Shown here piece by piece: positions 54,239-62,538 of a stretch of 64,000 bases of DNA. Each line of letters begins with the position of its first letter. The first letter of the stretch is position 1. The stretch comes from Blastococcus aggregatus. GTDB lineage: Bacteria > Actinomycetota > Actinomycetes > Mycobacteriales > Geodermatophilaceae. The notes beneath the pieces were generated by a model. It did no database searches, was not told the origin of the DNA, and saw only the letters and a program-made list of their open reading frames with translations. The DNA is taken from the NCBI RefSeq assembly GCF_900221005.1, contig NZ_OBQI01000002.1, forward strand, positions 434,001 to 498,000, in the 5' to 3' direction. Position numbers and translations under genes: made by a program.

Positions 54239-54628
54239 TCAGCTCCCCAGTGCGGCCAGCGCCGCGTCGAGACGGCGTCCGGCCTCGTCGGCCATGGGCT
54301 GGAGCTCGGGCCGCCCGGTCATCGACACCATGGTCTGCGGATCCAGGACCTGCACCGTCGAGCCATCGCCGGCCTGGCTGACGACGACGTTGCACGGCAG
54401 CAGGACGCCGACGCCGCGGTCCACCTCCAGCGCCTGCTGCGCGAGGTCGGGGGCACAGGCGCCCAGGATCAGGTAGGGCTCCATCTCCACACCCCGCTTC
54501 TGCCGCAGGGTTGCCTGCACGTCGATCTCGGTGAGGATGCCGAAGCCCTGCTCGGCCAGGGCCTCCCTGGTGCGCGCCACCGCCTCCGCGAACGGGACGG
54601 CGAGGTCGAGGGTGCGTCGGTACTCCAT
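54239..54628 (-). CDS. DUF302 family protein
   Basis: 129 aa from an ATG at 54628 with AAGGAA ribosome site. MEYRRTLDLAVPFAEAVARTREALAEQGFGILTEIDV and YLILGACAPDLAQQALEVDRGVGVLLPCNVVV are typical of DUF302, a family often found with rhodaneses and persulfide enzymes. Two Cys (ACAP and LPCNV) could carry sulfur. Function unknown. An in-frame open path continues upstream into the peroxidase gene because of that gene's frameshift; the ATG with its ribosome site is clearly the real start. Confidence 0.88.
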   Translation of the reverse strand: MEYRRTLDLAVPFAEAVARTREALAEQGFGILTEIDVQATLRQKRGVEMEPYLILGACAPDLAQQALEVDRGVGVLLPCNVVVSQAGDGSTVQVLDPQTMVSMTGRPELQPMADEAGRRLDAALAALGS

Positions 54629-54933
54629 GCGCAGTTCCTTCCGGTCCGTCGCCCGACGCTGCGCAGCGGCCCTCCAGGTCGGACCGCAGGTCGGAGCGGC
54701 GAGGTCTCCCTCCCGGTACCCGCAGCGCCGGCCTCGTACCGCCGACCCTGTCCGGTCCGGGAAGTGTCCCGACTGCCCACCTGAACTGGGACGTTGCCCC
54801 CGTCCTGGATTTCTGCGTAATCTCGACCTGTGTACTGGGGTAATCGACCGAGCAGGCCCGCGTTCTGCGTGTGCCTCCTCGGGGTGACCCCACTGCTGGT
54901 CGACGACCGACTCTGTCCCGGCGGCACGCCCTC

Positions 54934-54955
54934 CCGCTGAGCGAACGCTCAGCGG
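54934..54955. promoter_or_regulatory. Perfect 22-bp palindrome, TetR-type operator candidate
   Basis: Ten-bp arms (CCGCTGAGCG and its complement) around a central AA. The core GAGCGAACGCTC is typical of TetR-family operators. No TetR gene lies in this window. As RNA it could also form a hairpin with almost no loop, which makes DNA-level binding more likely. Confidence 0.5.
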
Positions 54956-54992
54956 CCCCGTGTCCGCCCGCACGTCCGTCGAAGGATTCCCG

Positions 54993-55163
54993 TTGACCGA
55001 GATCGCCGCGCCCGTTCCCGCAGCCCTGCCGTCCGCCCGGGTGACCGACGCGGTCACGCCGACCACGTCGGCCGCGAACAGCTCCGCCCCGGCCCGCGGA
55101 TCGCGGCTGCGGCGCCTGGCCTCCGCCGTCGTGGACACGCACCGGGCTGCCGTCCCGTTCTGA
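54993..55163 (+). CDS. Possible small protein (56 aa)
   Basis: TTG start at 54993 with GAAGGA 6 nt upstream. The product is Ala/Thr/Pro rich with a basic stretch (RGSRLRRLASAVVD) near the end. A GTG at 54960 is in frame. No known family. Support comes from the ribosome site and the palindrome 38 nt upstream; codon use alone is not decisive in this GC-rich DNA. It converges with the peroxidase gene. Confidence 0.3.
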   Translation: MTEIAAPVPAALPSARVTDAVTPTTSAANSSAPARGSRLRRLASAVVDTHRAAVPF

Positions 55164-55193
55164 CCGTGCGCGTCGGGTTCCCCGGAACCCGGA

Positions 55194-56401
55194 TCAGCTC
55201 TCCAGGAGCACCTGCCCCAGGTGCTCTCCCGGAGCGACCCCGGCAGGACGGCGAAGACCGCCGATCCGATCGGCGTCGTCCACCGGTTGAGCAGGTCGAC
55301 CTCGGCCAGCCGCTGCTGCACGGGCACGAACTGGGTGCGCACGTCGGCCTGGAAGGAGATGAACACCTGCCCGCTGTCGCTGAGCTGCCCCGGTGGCGGG
55401 GGGACGTCGTAGTGGTACGGGCGACGCAGCATCCGCTCCCTGCGGTCGAGCGGTGCTGCTCGGCCGATGTGGGAGGCAGGGTCGATGACGGGCAGTCCGT
55501 CCGGGCCGACCGCGGTGAGGTCCGCCGGGTGCTGCTCCTCGCTGCCCGTCAACGGTGCTCCGGTGGCGAGCCGTCTGCCGATCACCCGCTCCTTCGCGGG
55601 CCGGTCCAGCTCGTCCCACGTGTCCAGGTGCATGGCGATGCGGCGCACCACCATCCCGGTGCCGCCGCGCAGCCACCCGGGCCCGTCGTCCCCGATCCAC
55701 ACGAGGTCGTCCTCGGCGCCGTCGACGGGTTGCACCGTGCCGTCGACCTGGCCCATGAGATTGCGCTGGGTGAAGCCGCCGGGCAGTGATCCGGCGCTGT
55801 TGCGGAATCCGTGCTGCACCCACCGCAGCGAGCCGAACGGCCGGGCCTGCTTCAGCAGCGTCCGCACCGCATGCGCGACGGTGAGCGCGTCGTCGGCACA
55901 CACCTGAGCGACCAGGTCACCACCCGACCAGCGCTGCTCCAGCCGGTCGATGCCGAAGGCGGGCAGCGGCGCCAACCAGTCCGGCCGGCGGCCGGCCATC
56001 CCGATGCGGTCGAACGCACCCGGCCCCAGCCCGACGGTGACCGTCAGGTTGGCCGGTACGGCGGCCAGCTCGGGTTCGGTGTCCCCGAGCGCGGGCGCCC
56101 CCGCGGTCAGCCGCTCGGCGTCCTCGGTCCAGACCCGCAGCAGGCGGGCGAGGTCGGCGGGACCGGTGCCCTCGGCGAGGTCCACGGCCACCAGCGTCGC
56201 CGCCGCCTGCGGTGGCGTCCGCACGCCGGCCTGGTGGAGACCGCGGAACGGCACCGTCGCCCGTCCGACGGCGTCCTCGGGCGGCGTCGCCGGCCGGCCG
56301 GGGTCAGCTCCCAGCGCCGCCCCGGCCAGGGCGACGGTGGCGCCGCCCGCCACGGCTCCCCCGCCGACGAGGAACCCCCGTCGACTCAGCTGCGAGACCA
56401 T
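55194..56401 (-). CDS. Dyp-type peroxidase (EfeB-like, Tat-exported), apparent frameshift near 3' end
   Basis: Heme peroxidase. Twin-arginine signal at the start (LSRRGFLVGGGAVAGG). Dyp motifs: GQVDGTVQP (GxxDG, distal Asp), WLRGGTGMVVRRIAMHLDTWDEL, EEQHPADL (proximal His region) and ASHIGRAAP. The main frame runs to GSAVFAVLPG; the natural end VAPGEHLGQVLLES then stop lies one frame over. Adding one G to the C-run at 55238-55241 (plus strand) would join them into a 402-aa protein. The span is 1208 nt, one base short of whole codons. Without correction the frame stays open as far as the DUF302 gene. Either a sequence error or a recent mutation. Last gene of a seven-gene operon. Confidence 0.85.
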
Positions 56402-56964
56402 CAGCCGTCGTCCTCCGCGCCGTTCCCGGGGGTGTAGGACTCCTCGGCACCGGAGAACTCCCGCCCGTTCGCGGTGATCTCGATCGTCCCGCCGCCGGCG
56501 GTCTCGAAGGTGACGGTCACGTCGTCCCCCACGGTCACGGGCGCGTCCAGGCCCAGCAGCATGATGTGGTCCCCGCCGGGCCTCAGCTCGTACTCGCCGC
56601 CGGCGGGGACGACGATGCCGCCGGCCTTCTCCTGCATGACCATGGCGCCGTCGGCACCCATGACCGTCTCGTGCATCTCGACCGTCCGGGCCACGGGCGA
56701 GCTCGCGGCGACCAGCGTCACGTCCTCGTCGCCGCGGTTGGTCAGCGTCCCGAACACCCCGGTCATCCCGGTGTCCGCCGCCTTCACCCAGCCGTCCGCC
56801 AGGGCCACCGACACCTCCGGCGTGGCCGCGTCGGCTTGCGCCGCCGGAGCGGACGGGTCCTTCGTCGCGGTGTCGGCGCCACAACCGACGAGTGCGAGAG
56901 CCAGGGCCATGCCGCCGACGGCGAGCTGGACGACGGGGCGGCGGGACCGGGACGAGGAGGTCAT
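56401..56964 (-). CDS. PCu(A)C-type periplasmic copper chaperone lipoprotein
   Basis: 187 aa. Lipobox LALVGCGAD. PCuAC domain (about 50-165): SVALADGWVKAADTGMTGVFGTLTNRGDEDV, Cu(I) ligands in VEMHETVMGADGAMVMQ and GGDHIMLLGL (the H-x10-M-x21-H-x-M type set). Delivers Cu(I), typically to the CuA site of cytochrome oxidase. A 25-residue acidic tail follows. Starts inside the copC stop and overlaps the peroxidase start by 1 nt. Confidence 0.93.
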   Translation of the reverse strand: MTSSSRSRRPVVQLAVGGMALALALVGCGADTATKDPSAPAAQADAATPEVSVALADGWVKAADTGMTGVFGTLTNRGDEDVTLVAASSPVARTVEMHETVMGADGAMVMQEKAGGIVVPAGGEYELRPGGDHIMLLGLDAPVTVGDDVTVTFETAGGGTIEITANGREFSGAEESYTPGNGAEDDG

Positions 56965-57551
56965 CGAAGTTCTCCGGGATCGGGGCGGGGGGACGCCGTG
57001 ACCGTGGTCGGGACGGCGGACCTGCGACGGCGCCAGACCAGCGCCGGCAGGAGGAACAGGGCGGCCAGGACGGCAGCGGCGACGGCGAACCAGGCCGCTC
57101 CGGGCCGGCCGGACGAGGTGGACGACGGTTCCGTCGCTCCTGGCGCAGCCGCCGCAGTGGGAGTGGCGAGCGCCGCACCCCCGACGGTGAAGGCGAACGT
57201 CCCGGAGGCGGGATGACCGTCATCGACCACCACGCGCCAGCTCACGGTGTAGCTGCCGTCGGAGATGTCCGGCACCAGCGCCTGGACGACGACACCGTCG
57301 GCCGCCTGCGGCGGGCCATCGACGACCGAGGTGCCGTCGGCGGCACGGACGACCACGAGCGGGTCGATGGGGGCGAGTCCGCGCGTGACGTGGAGTCGGA
57401 CCTCGGCCGGCGGGCTGTCCAGTGCCTGACCGGCAGCCGGCGCGCTCGAGGCCAGGACGTCGTCGTGCGCCCGCGCGGAGCCGGCGGACACCAGCACGAC
57501 GAGGACGGTGGCGACGGCAACCGCTGCGAGCCGGCGCCGGCGGGCAGTCAC
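56961..57551 (-). CDS. copC: CopC-domain copper-resistance protein with C-terminal membrane anchor
   Basis: 196 aa. Signal peptide ending at SARA, so the mature protein begins with His, the Cu(II) ligand of CopC. CopC fold about 30-125: HDDVLASSAPAAGQALDSPPAEVRL and VDDGHPASGTFAFTV, giving the Asp and His of the same site. A Pro/Ala linker and one membrane span (about 150-170) followed by RRRR anchor it. No CopD domain is fused. 4-nt overlaps with both neighbours. Confidence 0.93.
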   Translation of the reverse strand: MTARRRRLAAVAVATVLVVLVSAGSARAHDDVLASSAPAAGQALDSPPAEVRLHVTRGLAPIDPLVVVRAADGTSVVDGPPQAADGVVVQALVPDISDGSYTVSWRVVVDDGHPASGTFAFTVGGAALATPTAAAAPGATEPSSTSSGRPGAAWFAVAAAVLAALFLLPALVWRRRRSAVPTTVTASPRPDPGELR

Positions 57552-58198
57552 CGTTCCGCCCGGCCGGCGAGGCGCCGCCAGAACACGGTTCCGCCCGCCA
57601 GGGCGAGCACCCCCAGGGCGGTGGCTGCCGCGTACCAGGCAGCCCCGGCACCCGATCGGCTGTCGGCGCGGTCCGAGGGGACGGCCACCGGACCACGGTC
57701 GGACTCGGCGTCGCCGGCCCCGCGACCGACGCCGAGCACCAGCACGGGGGCAGGCATCGCAGGATCGGGGACTGCTGCGGTCGCCGGCTCGATCCAGGCG
57801 TCCTCCCGGCCGTCGGCGTACCGCTGGACGGTGGGGAGGAGCAGTTCCCCGTCCGTCGTGGGCAGGGCAGGGACTGCGATCGAGTACTCCGCGTCCCGGC
57901 CCACCGGCAGGGGCTTCCCGCCGACGGTGACCACGTCGTCAGCGACCGTCAGCCTCCATCCCGGGGGGCCCGATTCGAGGACGAGACCATCGCCGGGCAT
58001 CCCTCGGGGGAACCGCGTCGCGACCTCGACGATCCCGGAGGACGGGTGCTCCGCGGCCGCGGAGAACCGCAGGGTCGCCGGATCACCGGCCTCCGCGCCG
58101 CCGGCCGTCACCTCGACGTGCGCGAACGCGGGCGCAGCGACGGCCAGGACGAGGGCCACCGCCATCGGCGGCACGCCGAACAGCGCGCGGACTCTCAT
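57548..58198 (-). CDS. YcnI-family (DUF1775) copper-binding protein
   Basis: 216 aa. Signal peptide ending APAFA, then His as first mature residue (HVEVTAGGAEAGDPATLRF), as in YcnI, where that His helps bind Cu(II). DUF1775 fold about 28-150 with VATRFPRGMPGDGLVLES and GWRLTVADD. C-terminal linker and membrane span. YcnI genes usually travel with CopC, as here (4-nt overlap). Confidence 0.92.
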   Translation of the reverse strand: MRVRALFGVPPMAVALVLAVAAPAFAHVEVTAGGAEAGDPATLRFSAAAEHPSSGIVEVATRFPRGMPGDGLVLESGPPGWRLTVADDVVTVGGKPLPVGRDAEYSIAVPALPTTDGELLLPTVQRYADGREDAWIEPATAAVPDPAMPAPVLVLGVGRGAGDAESDRGPVAVPSDRADSRSGAGAAWYAAATALGVLALAGGTVFWRRLAGRAER

Positions 58199-58746
58199 GT
58201 CGTAGAAGTCGTCCCGCACGACGGTGGAGTTCCACACGGCGTAGAAGAGTCGTGTGATCCAGCGCACGGCAGCGCCGGCACGGCGCAGGCGATCTGCCCC
58301 CGCAGCCGGCGAGCCAGCGCCCAGGCGAGCAGCACGACAGCGAGCAGCGACAGCACCGGCTGGACGGGCTCGAAGTACGTCATCGCGCCGCTGGCCCCGA
58401 GCGCCAGGAGGACGAGCTTGTTGCAGACCGGACAGCCCACGGCGAAGAAGGTCAGCAGTCCGCCGGCACCGCCCCACAGCCGCGATCGGCGCTCCTCCTC
58501 GGCCGGCGCCGGGTCGGGCGAGCCCGGCTCCCGCACGTAGGTGGCCACGAGCAACCCGGCGAGCGCCGCGCTCACGAGCAGCGCCGGCCAGGACCACCAC
58601 GTGGGCGGGACCTCCCGGCCGAAGACGGGCGTGTCGATGAGGTCGGTCGGCACGGCGACCACCAGCACGCCGACGACGGTCATCGCGAGCGCGGTGAGCC
58701 CGCGACGGCGGTCCCAGGACCGGAGCGCCAGGTACATCGAGGTCAT
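58195..58746 (-). CDS. Membrane protein with CPVC motif
   Basis: 183 aa with about four membrane segments. The motif FFAVGCPVCNKLVLLALGASGAMTYFEPVQP places a CxxC at the membrane face, like a thiol-redox or metal site. Two further Cys pairs lie in the tail (QIACAVPALPCAG and TPCGTPPSC). I cannot name a characterised family; similar proteins occur next to DsbA/CcdA genes in actinobacteria. Overlaps both neighbours by 4 nt, so it probably works with CcdA (electron supply) or YcnI/CopC (copper). Confidence 0.8.
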   Translation of the reverse strand: MTSMYLALRSWDRRRGLTALAMTVVGVLVVAVPTDLIDTPVFGREVPPTWWSWPALLVSAALAGLLVATYVREPGSPDPAPAEEERRSRLWGGAGGLLTFFAVGCPVCNKLVLLALGASGAMTYFEPVQPVLSLLAVVLLAWALARRLRGQIACAVPALPCAGSHDSSTPCGTPPSCGTTSTT

Positions 58747-59648
58747 CGGGGTTCCTGTCGGTCGAGCGCGTCGATGATGTCGTCGTCCGGCCGGGCAGCG
58801 GGGGCCTGGGTGCGGAGCCGGTGCAGGCGGCGCGCGATGACGCCGAGGAGGAGGGCCGCGGCGGCCGCCAGCACCCAGACGTCGAGGTGGCGCGCGGACA
58901 TCTCGGTGATCCAGCTCTGCGCCTCGAACTCGAGGTCCGCGGTGTCCCCGAACCCGAGGACCCCTGTGATGCCGGCGGTGCCGTCGAAGCGGAGGAAGAG
59001 CCAGCCGACGACGACGAACAGCCCGCCGGAGATCAGCTGGGTCGTGTGCAGCTGCCGGCCGCCGATGCGCAGCGGGCGGCCACGGAGCCACCGGCGGCGG
59101 CCGAGGTCGAACCGGTCCCAGAGCAGCGCGAGGACGAACATCGGCGCCGCCATCCCGAGTGCGTAGACGGCCAGCAGAACCCCTCCGCCCACGACGCCGC
59201 CGTCGGTCGCGGCGAGGGTGAGGACGGCGCCGAGGATGGGTCCCGAGCAGAACCCGGCGAGGCCGTAGACCGCACCCAGCGCGAAGGTCCCCGCCCACCC
59301 GCGGGCCCGGCCCGGGGTGGCGACCCGGGCCCGGAGCCGGTCGGCTCCGGGCAGGCCGAAGCCACCACCGAGGATCTGGACCACGCCGAGGGCGATGATC
59401 GTCCAGCCGGCGACGGCGATCAGCACCTCGCGGTGGCCGTAGAAGAGCGTCGAGACCAGCGCCGACCCCACCCCGAGGGGCACCAGGGTCAGGCAGAGCC
59501 CGAGCCAGAAGACGACCGTGCGGGCGAGCAGCTCGCGCGGGTGGGCGAACGCGTAGGCGAAGAACGACGGCAGCAGGAGCGCGCTGCAGGGGCTGATGAG
59601 CGTCAGCGCGCCGCCGAGGAACGCCGCCGCGAGCCCCAGCTCACCCAT
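58743..59648 (-). CDS. CcdA/DsbD-type thiol-disulfide electron transporter
   Basis: 301 aa. DsbD transmembrane-domain layout: LISPCSALLLPSFFAYAF with the first Cys and GLAGFCSGPILGAVLTL with the second, in about six spans; a seventh span at the C-terminus (about 255-275). Carries reducing electrons across the membrane to extracytoplasmic thiols, e.g. for cytochrome c or CuA assembly. It overlaps the DsbA-like gene by 8 nt. Confidence 0.92.
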   Translation of the reverse strand: MGELGLAAAFLGGALTLISPCSALLLPSFFAYAFAHPRELLARTVVFWLGLCLTLVPLGVGSALVSTLFYGHREVLIAVAGWTIIALGVVQILGGGFGLPGADRLRARVATPGRARGWAGTFALGAVYGLAGFCSGPILGAVLTLAATDGGVVGGGVLLAVYALGMAAPMFVLALLWDRFDLGRRRWLRGRPLRIGGRQLHTTQLISGGLFVVVGWLFLRFDGTAGITGVLGFGDTADLEFEAQSWITEMSARHLDVWVLAAAAALLLGVIARRLHRLRTQAPAARPDDDIIDALDRQEPR

Positions 59649-60405
59649 CGTCCCCGGCCGCGTCGGCCGCCTGCTCGATCGCCGCGACGAACGTGTCGGT
59701 GGGCTGCGCGCCCATGATCGGCCGGCCGTTCAGGAGGAAGGCGGGCGTACCGGAGATGCCGAGCTGCTGCCCCTCCCGGAAGTCGGCGGTGACCGCGTCG
59801 AGGGTCTCCTGCGACTGCATGGTCGCGGTGAACCGCTCGACGTCGAGGTCGAGATCGCGGGCGAGCCCGATCAGCACGTCGTCGGTCAGCTGACCGCTGT
59901 TCGGCGGGAAGCCCAGCGCGTAGACCGCGTCGTGGAACTCCCAGAAAGCACCCTGCTCGCCCGCCGAGCGTGCGGCACGTGCCGCTTGCACCGACTGCTC
60001 ACCGAAGTAGGGGAAGTCCCGCCACTCCAGCCGCAGGATGCCGGCCTCGACGAACCGCTCGACCAGCACCGGTTCGGTCTCCTGGGCGAACTTCGCGCAG
60101 AAGGGGCACTGGAAGTCCTCCCACATGACCAGCACGACCGGCGCATCGGCGTCCCCCTGCGCGAGCGGGTCGCCAGGGACCCGCCGGGCGAGGGTGTCCG
60201 ACGGCTGCGCCGTCCCACCCTCCTGGCTCACGTCCGCGACCGGGCCGCCGCCGTCGTTCCCGCCGCGACCGACACCCCAGACGACGGCGACGACGGCGAG
60301 CGCGACGACCACGGCCAGGGCGATGAGCGGTCCGCGCAGGGCCTGCGCCGTCGAGGATCGACCGGCCTCGGCTTTCGACCGCGGAGATGGAGCAGAGCTG
60401 GGCAC
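59641..60405 (-). CDS. DsbA/thioredoxin-like extracytoplasmic oxidoreductase
   Basis: 254 aa from a GTG at 60405. Cytosolic lead, one membrane span (about 25-46), then a DsbA-fold domain: VVLVMWEDFQCPFCAKFAQETEPVL with Cys100-Pro-Phe-Cys103, and the cis-Pro loop GISGTPAFLLNGRPIMGAQP. The CPFC pair makes it a thioredoxin-like thiol oxidase or reductase; CcdA next door suggests it is kept reduced. First gene of the seven-gene unit ending with the peroxidase. Confidence 0.93.
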   Translation of the reverse strand: MPSSAPSPRSKAEAGRSSTAQALRGPLIALAVVVALAVVAVVWGVGRGGNDGGGPVADVSQEGGTAQPSDTLARRVPGDPLAQGDADAPVVLVMWEDFQCPFCAKFAQETEPVLVERFVEAGILRLEWRDFPYFGEQSVQAARAARSAGEQGAFWEFHDAVYALGFPPNSGQLTDDVLIGLARDLDLDVERFTATMQSQETLDAVTADFREGQQLGISGTPAFLLNGRPIMGAQPTDTFVAAIEQAADAAGDDG

Positions 60406-60441
60406 GAGTACTTCCCCCTGGAGCGTCGATGGCACCGATGG

Positions 60442-60476
60442 TTGTCCGGACAACTCGGCTACAGTTGACCGTACAA
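60442..60476. promoter_or_regulatory. Double GntR/HutC-type operator in divergent promoter
   Basis: Perfect 12-bp palindrome TTGTCCGGACAA at 60442-60453 and a related copy TTGACCGTACAA at 60465-60476, matching at 10 of 12 positions, 23 bp apart. The design fits HutC-type GntR operators (GT-n-n-n-n-AC core). A TACAGT box at 60460-60465 could be the -10 for the gntR gene. The site could control both the DsbA operon and gntR. Confidence 0.65.
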
Positions 60477-60526
60477 GAAGTCCGGAGGCCGGCGACCGCC
60501 TCCCCGCGACCCGATCTGGAGGAGCC

Positions 60527-61342
60527 ATGCCGGAGCTCCCGCGCACCCCACCGGCAGCGCGGCTGGACCGCCGTGCGAGCACACCGCTGTGGCGCCAGCT
60601 GGCCGTCGATCTCCGCGACCGGTTGGACGAGGGTGAGTTCGCCGGGGGCTTCCCCGGCGAGGTCGAGCTCGGTCTCCGGTACTCGGTCAGCCGGCACACG
60701 GTGCGCGAGGCGTTGCGCCAGCTCCGTGCCGACGGCGTGATCAGCACCGGGCGCGGACGGCGACCCCGGCTCGCCGCGCCCGACCCGGTCATCGCCCAGC
60801 CCACGGGGATCGCCTACTCGCTCTTCTCCTCCGTGGAGGCCTGCGGGCTGGTGCAGACGTCGGTGGTGCGGGTGCTGACCGTGCGGGCGGACGGCGTCAT
60901 CGCCCCACGACTGGGGCTGGAGGAGTCGACGCCGCTGGTCCACCTCGAGCGCCTGCGCCTGGCCGACGGGCGGCCACTGGCGCTCGACCGCGTGTGGCTC
61001 CCTGCCTCGATCGGCGAGCCCTTGCTGGGCGTCGACTTCCGCCGCACCAGCCTGTACGAGGAGCTCGCCCGGACCGGCATCCCGGTCACTGGCGGCCAGG
61101 AGACCGTCCGAGCGGTCATCCCGGGCAGGGCCGAGCACGACGCCCTCGACCTGCAGCCGCCGTCGGCGGTGTTCTCCGTCGAGCGGACGGGCACGAGCTC
61201 CGGCGTCCCCGTCGAGTGGCGGCACACCCTGATCCGGGCCGACCGTTTCACCCTGACCAGCACGCTGGACCCTCGGCCAGGAGCCACCGAGCCGCGCAAC
61301 GGTGACACCCCCACCTCAGCGCTCACGCCGAGCTTCGGCTGA
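60527..61342 (+). CDS. GntR-family regulator, HutC/UTRA type
   Basis: 271 aa from an ATG at 60527 with GGAGGA. Winged helix (about 18-85): TPLWRQLAVDLRDRLDEGEFAGGFPGEVELGLRYSVSRHTVREALRQLRADGVI. UTRA effector domain (about 100-260) with VHLERLRLADGRPLALDRVWLP and SLYEELARTGIPVTGG. The ligand is unknown. The divergent DsbA-CcdA-copper operon and the downstream rhodanese-TauE genes are the obvious candidates for control. Confidence 0.92.
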   Translation: MPELPRTPPAARLDRRASTPLWRQLAVDLRDRLDEGEFAGGFPGEVELGLRYSVSRHTVREALRQLRADGVISTGRGRRPRLAAPDPVIAQPTGIAYSLFSSVEACGLVQTSVVRVLTVRADGVIAPRLGLEESTPLVHLERLRLADGRPLALDRVWLPASIGEPLLGVDFRRTSLYEELARTGIPVTGGQETVRAVIPGRAEHDALDLQPPSAVFSVERTGTSSGVPVEWRHTLIRADRFTLTSTLDPRPGATEPRNGDTPTSALTPSFG

Positions 61343-61361
61343 CCCACCGGAAGGAACGACG

Positions 61362-61715
61362 ATGACCGAGCCGTCCTCCACCACCCGGCTCCCCGACCTG
61401 GACCCGGGCCAGGCCGCCGAACTGCTCGAGCGGGGCGAGGCCGTGATCCTCGACGTCCGGGAGCCGGCGGAGTGGGCAGCGGGCCACGCCCCGCAGGCCC
61501 GACACCTCCCGCTCGGTCTGCTCACCCCGGAGGCGGTCCCGCAGGACCGCCCGGTGATCGCCGTCTGCCGGTCGGGCAACCGCTCGGGCCAGGCCGCCGA
61601 CACCCTGGCCGCAGCCGGCAGGCGAGTGCACAACCTGGCCGGCGGCATGAAGGCGTGGACACGGACCGGTCTCCCGGTCGTCACGGACGACGGGAAGCCC
61701 GGCACCGTCGCGTGA
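61362..61715 (+). CDS. Single-domain rhodanese
   Basis: 117 aa from an ATG at 61362 with AAGGAA. ILDVREPAEWAAGHAPQARHLPLG, catalytic Cys69 in AVCRSGNRSGQAADTLAAAG, NLAGGMKAWTRTGLPV. Starts 19 nt after gntR and overlaps the TauE start by 1 nt, so all three are likely co-transcribed. Second rhodanese-TauE pair in the window, parallel to 49297-52493. Confidence 0.93.
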   Translation: MTEPSSTTRLPDLDPGQAAELLERGEAVILDVREPAEWAAGHAPQARHLPLGLLTPEAVPQDRPVIAVCRSGNRSGQAADTLAAAGRRVHNLAGGMKAWTRTGLPVVTDDGKPGTVA

Positions 61716-62506
61716 TGCTCGCCGCCACGCTCGGGCTGGGACTGGTCATCGGCCTGAGCCTGGGCGCACTGGGCGGCGGCGGCTCCATCCTCACCGTGCC
61801 CGCCCTGGTCTACGTCATCGGCCAGGACGCCCGGGCCGCCACGACCAGCAGCCTGTTCATCGTCGGGATCACCTCGGTCATCGCCGCGCTCGGCCACGCC
61901 CGCAGTGGACGGGTGCGCTGGGGCATCGGCATCGTCTTCGGCGTCACCGGCATCGCGGCCGGCTTCGCCGGGACCGCGGTCAACCGGCTCGTGGACCCCG
62001 ACGTCCTCCTGCTCGCCTTCGCCGCGGTGATCGTCGTCGCCGCTGTGGGCATGCTCCTGAACAGCCGACACGAGGAGGAGCCCGCACCACAGGAGGGCGA
62101 CGCACCGCAGCCCGCTCGCCGCTGGACAGCCGGGCGGGTCGGCCGGATCGCCGGTGCCGGCCTGCTCGTCGGCTTCATGACCGGCTTCTTCGGCGTCGGC
62201 GGCGGCTTCGTGATCGTCCCGGCACTCACCCTCGCCCTGGGCCTGTCCATGCCACAGGCGGTCGCCACGTCGCTGGTCGTCATCTCGATCAACTCCGCAG
62301 GTGCACTGCTGGCCCGCGCGGGCACTGCGCACTTCGACTGGGCGGTGATCGTCCCGTTCACGCTGGCCGCTGTCGCCGGCTCTCTGGGCGGGAAGATGGT
62401 CGCCGACCGCGTCTCCGGCACGACCCTCACCCGCGCCTTCGCCGTCCTCCTGCTCGCCGTGGCCGTCTACACCGGCACGTCGAGCCTGATCTCGCTCCTC
62501 GGTTGA
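61715..62506 (+). CDS. TauE/SafE family exporter, second copy
   Basis: 263 aa from the ATG at 61715. [31 protein letters not shown] and [31 protein letters not shown] are the two TauE repeat motifs. About eight spans, with a charged cytosolic loop ([19 protein letters not shown]) in the middle. Same family as 51615-52493 but lacks that protein's Cys-containing tail. Likely exports a sulfur anion. Confidence 0.92.
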   Translation: MLAATLGLGLVIGLSLGALGGGGSILTVPALVYVIGQDARAATTSSLFIVGITSVIAALGHARSGRVRWGIGIVFGVTGIAAGFAGTAVNRLVDPDVLLLAFAAVIVVAAVGMLLNSRHEEEPAPQEGDAPQPARRWTAGRVGRIAGAGLLVGFMTGFFGVGGGFVIVPALTLALGLSMPQAVATSLVVISINSAGALLARAGTAHFDWAVIVPFTLAAVAGSLGGKMVADRVSGTTLTRAFAVLLLAVAVYTGTSSLISLLG

Positions 62507-62538
62507 CCCGGGAACAGGACGCACCCCGTATCCGGTTA

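Larger units (their letters stand above)
54629..55193. other. 565-nt region without a recognisable gene
   Basis: Between the DUF302 start and the peroxidase stop. It should hold the promoter of the DUF302-CstB unit (minus strand). It contains a perfect palindrome (54934-54955), a possible 56-codon ORF (54993-55163), and at 54830-54842 a TAC-type half-site (GTACTGGGGTAAT) that only partly resembles the CstR-type operators. Confidence 0.6.

Noticed and set aside
54830-54842. Fifth CstR-type operator upstream of the DUF302-CstB unit
   Set aside because: GTACTGGGGTAAT lacks the two ACCC/GGGT arms with a 4-nt centre, so it does not match the other four sites.
56961-57551. CopC-CopD fusion
   Set aside because: After the CopC domain there is only one membrane span and a short basic tail, so no CopD domain is present.
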